Of a stretch of DNA of 33,665 bases, positions 33,597 to 33,665 are shown one piece after another. Every line of letters starts with the position of its first letter. Within the stretch, counting starts at the first letter, position 1. Source of the stretch: Tindallia sp. MSAO_Bac2 (GTDB lineage: Bacteria > Bacillota > Clostridia > Peptostreptococcales > Tindalliaceae). A program made the position numbers and the translations under genes. The stretch lies in assembly GCA_003838145.1 (NCBI GenBank), contig QYZZ01000026.1, positions 1 through 33,665 on the forward strand, in the 5' to 3' direction. The notes beneath the pieces were generated by a model that saw only the letters and a program-made list of their open reading frames with translations, searched no databases and was not told the DNA's origin.

Positions 33597-33640
33597 TCCT
33601 CGGTTAGAATATAAGTGTCAAGCAAATACCAAACCGAGGA
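33597..33640 (+). promoter_or_regulatory. Hairpin sequestering the transposase ribosome site
   Basis: TCCTCGGTT (33597-33605) pairs with AACCGAGGA (33632-33640); two more G-U pairs extend the stem into the GAGGAGG Shine-Dalgarno sequence (33636-33642). A second hairpin, AAATGAG/CTCATTT (33577-33583, 33591-33597), lies just upstream. A transcript entering from outside would mask the ribosome site. Confidence 0.6.
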
Positions 33641-33649
33641 GGATGAATC

Positions 33650-33665
33650 ATGGCTCAGTTTAATA
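33650..33665 (+). CDS. Transposase start (partial, runs off the window)
   Basis: ATG 33650 is followed by codons for Ala-Gln-Phe-Asn and then the window ends. GAGGAGG lies 7 bases upstream, so this is a real start. The five residues resemble the start of IS256/mutator-type transposases, but the identity is tentative. Confidence 0.5.

Larger units (their letters stand above)
33560..33665 (+). mobile_element. Left end of a probable IS256-type insertion sequence
   Basis: The last 100 bases look like an IS end: a GTGTAAAAAG-type terminal sequence near 33566, then a leader with two stacked hairpins, and a transposase-like start. The family call rests on the opening residues MAQFN, which many clostridial IS256 transposases share, and on the end sequence. 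The exact boundary and target duplication cannot be seen because the other end is outside the window. Confidence 0.45.

Overview
The window looks like a stretch of chromosome from an anaerobic, motile, Gram-positive bacterium of the class Clostridia. This is inferred from low-to-moderate GC, strong AGGAGG-type ribosome sites, frequent TTG and GTG starts, lipobox signal peptides, a second type IIA topoisomerase pair, the siroheme-dependent heme route and a probable selenoprotein. Features resemble the Alkaliphilus/Tindallia-type lineages, but I cannot name the species. Nothing looks like a large foreign island; the only mobile DNA is the first bases of an insertion sequence at the right edge.

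Left part (1-10.4 kb). A cluster of three consensus DnaA boxes lies behind the terminator of a small FMN-binding (flavinylated) lipoprotein gene. Next come an isolated motA-motB stator pair, speD (S-adenosylmethionine decarboxylase, TTG start), and a two-gene minus-strand unit of a nitrilase-family hydrolase and a RibD_C/DHFR-like reductase. A plus-strand set follows: a duplicated DUF1538 membrane protein, a protein with two PII-like domains, and a two-TM potassium channel with two RCK domains. A 3-hydroxyisobutyrate-dehydrogenase-family gene converges on the channel gene.

Middle (10.4-16.5 kb). A YgiQ-type radical SAM protein is followed by a convergent msrA whose catalytic codon is an in-frame TGA, so it is very probably a selenocysteine MsrA carrying a lipoprotein signal. 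Then come an M20 peptidase, a tandem universal stress protein and a TetR regulator with a palindromic candidate operator. The intergenic gaps here carry heptamer tandem repeats and a dispersed repeat that also occurs at the left edge.

Heme block (16.5-24 kb). Two divergent operons share one control region. The minus-strand operon is sirC-hemC-cobA/hemD-hemB and the plus-strand operon is ahbC-ahbD-ahbA-ahbB. Together they encode every step from 5-aminolevulinate through uroporphyrinogen III, precorrin-2, siroheme, didecarboxysiroheme and iron-coproporphyrin to heme. Glutamyl-tRNA reductase and the aminomutase are not in the window. The plus-strand operon continues into a divergent topoisomerase pair (parE-like, parC-like).

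Right part (28.3-33.6 kb). A hemolysin III family membrane protein is followed by a minus-strand series: cls (cardiolipin synthase), a PAS-GGDEF-EAL protein with a degenerate GGDEF, and proC. The edge holds the start of a probable IS256-type element whose ribosome site is sequestered in a hairpin.
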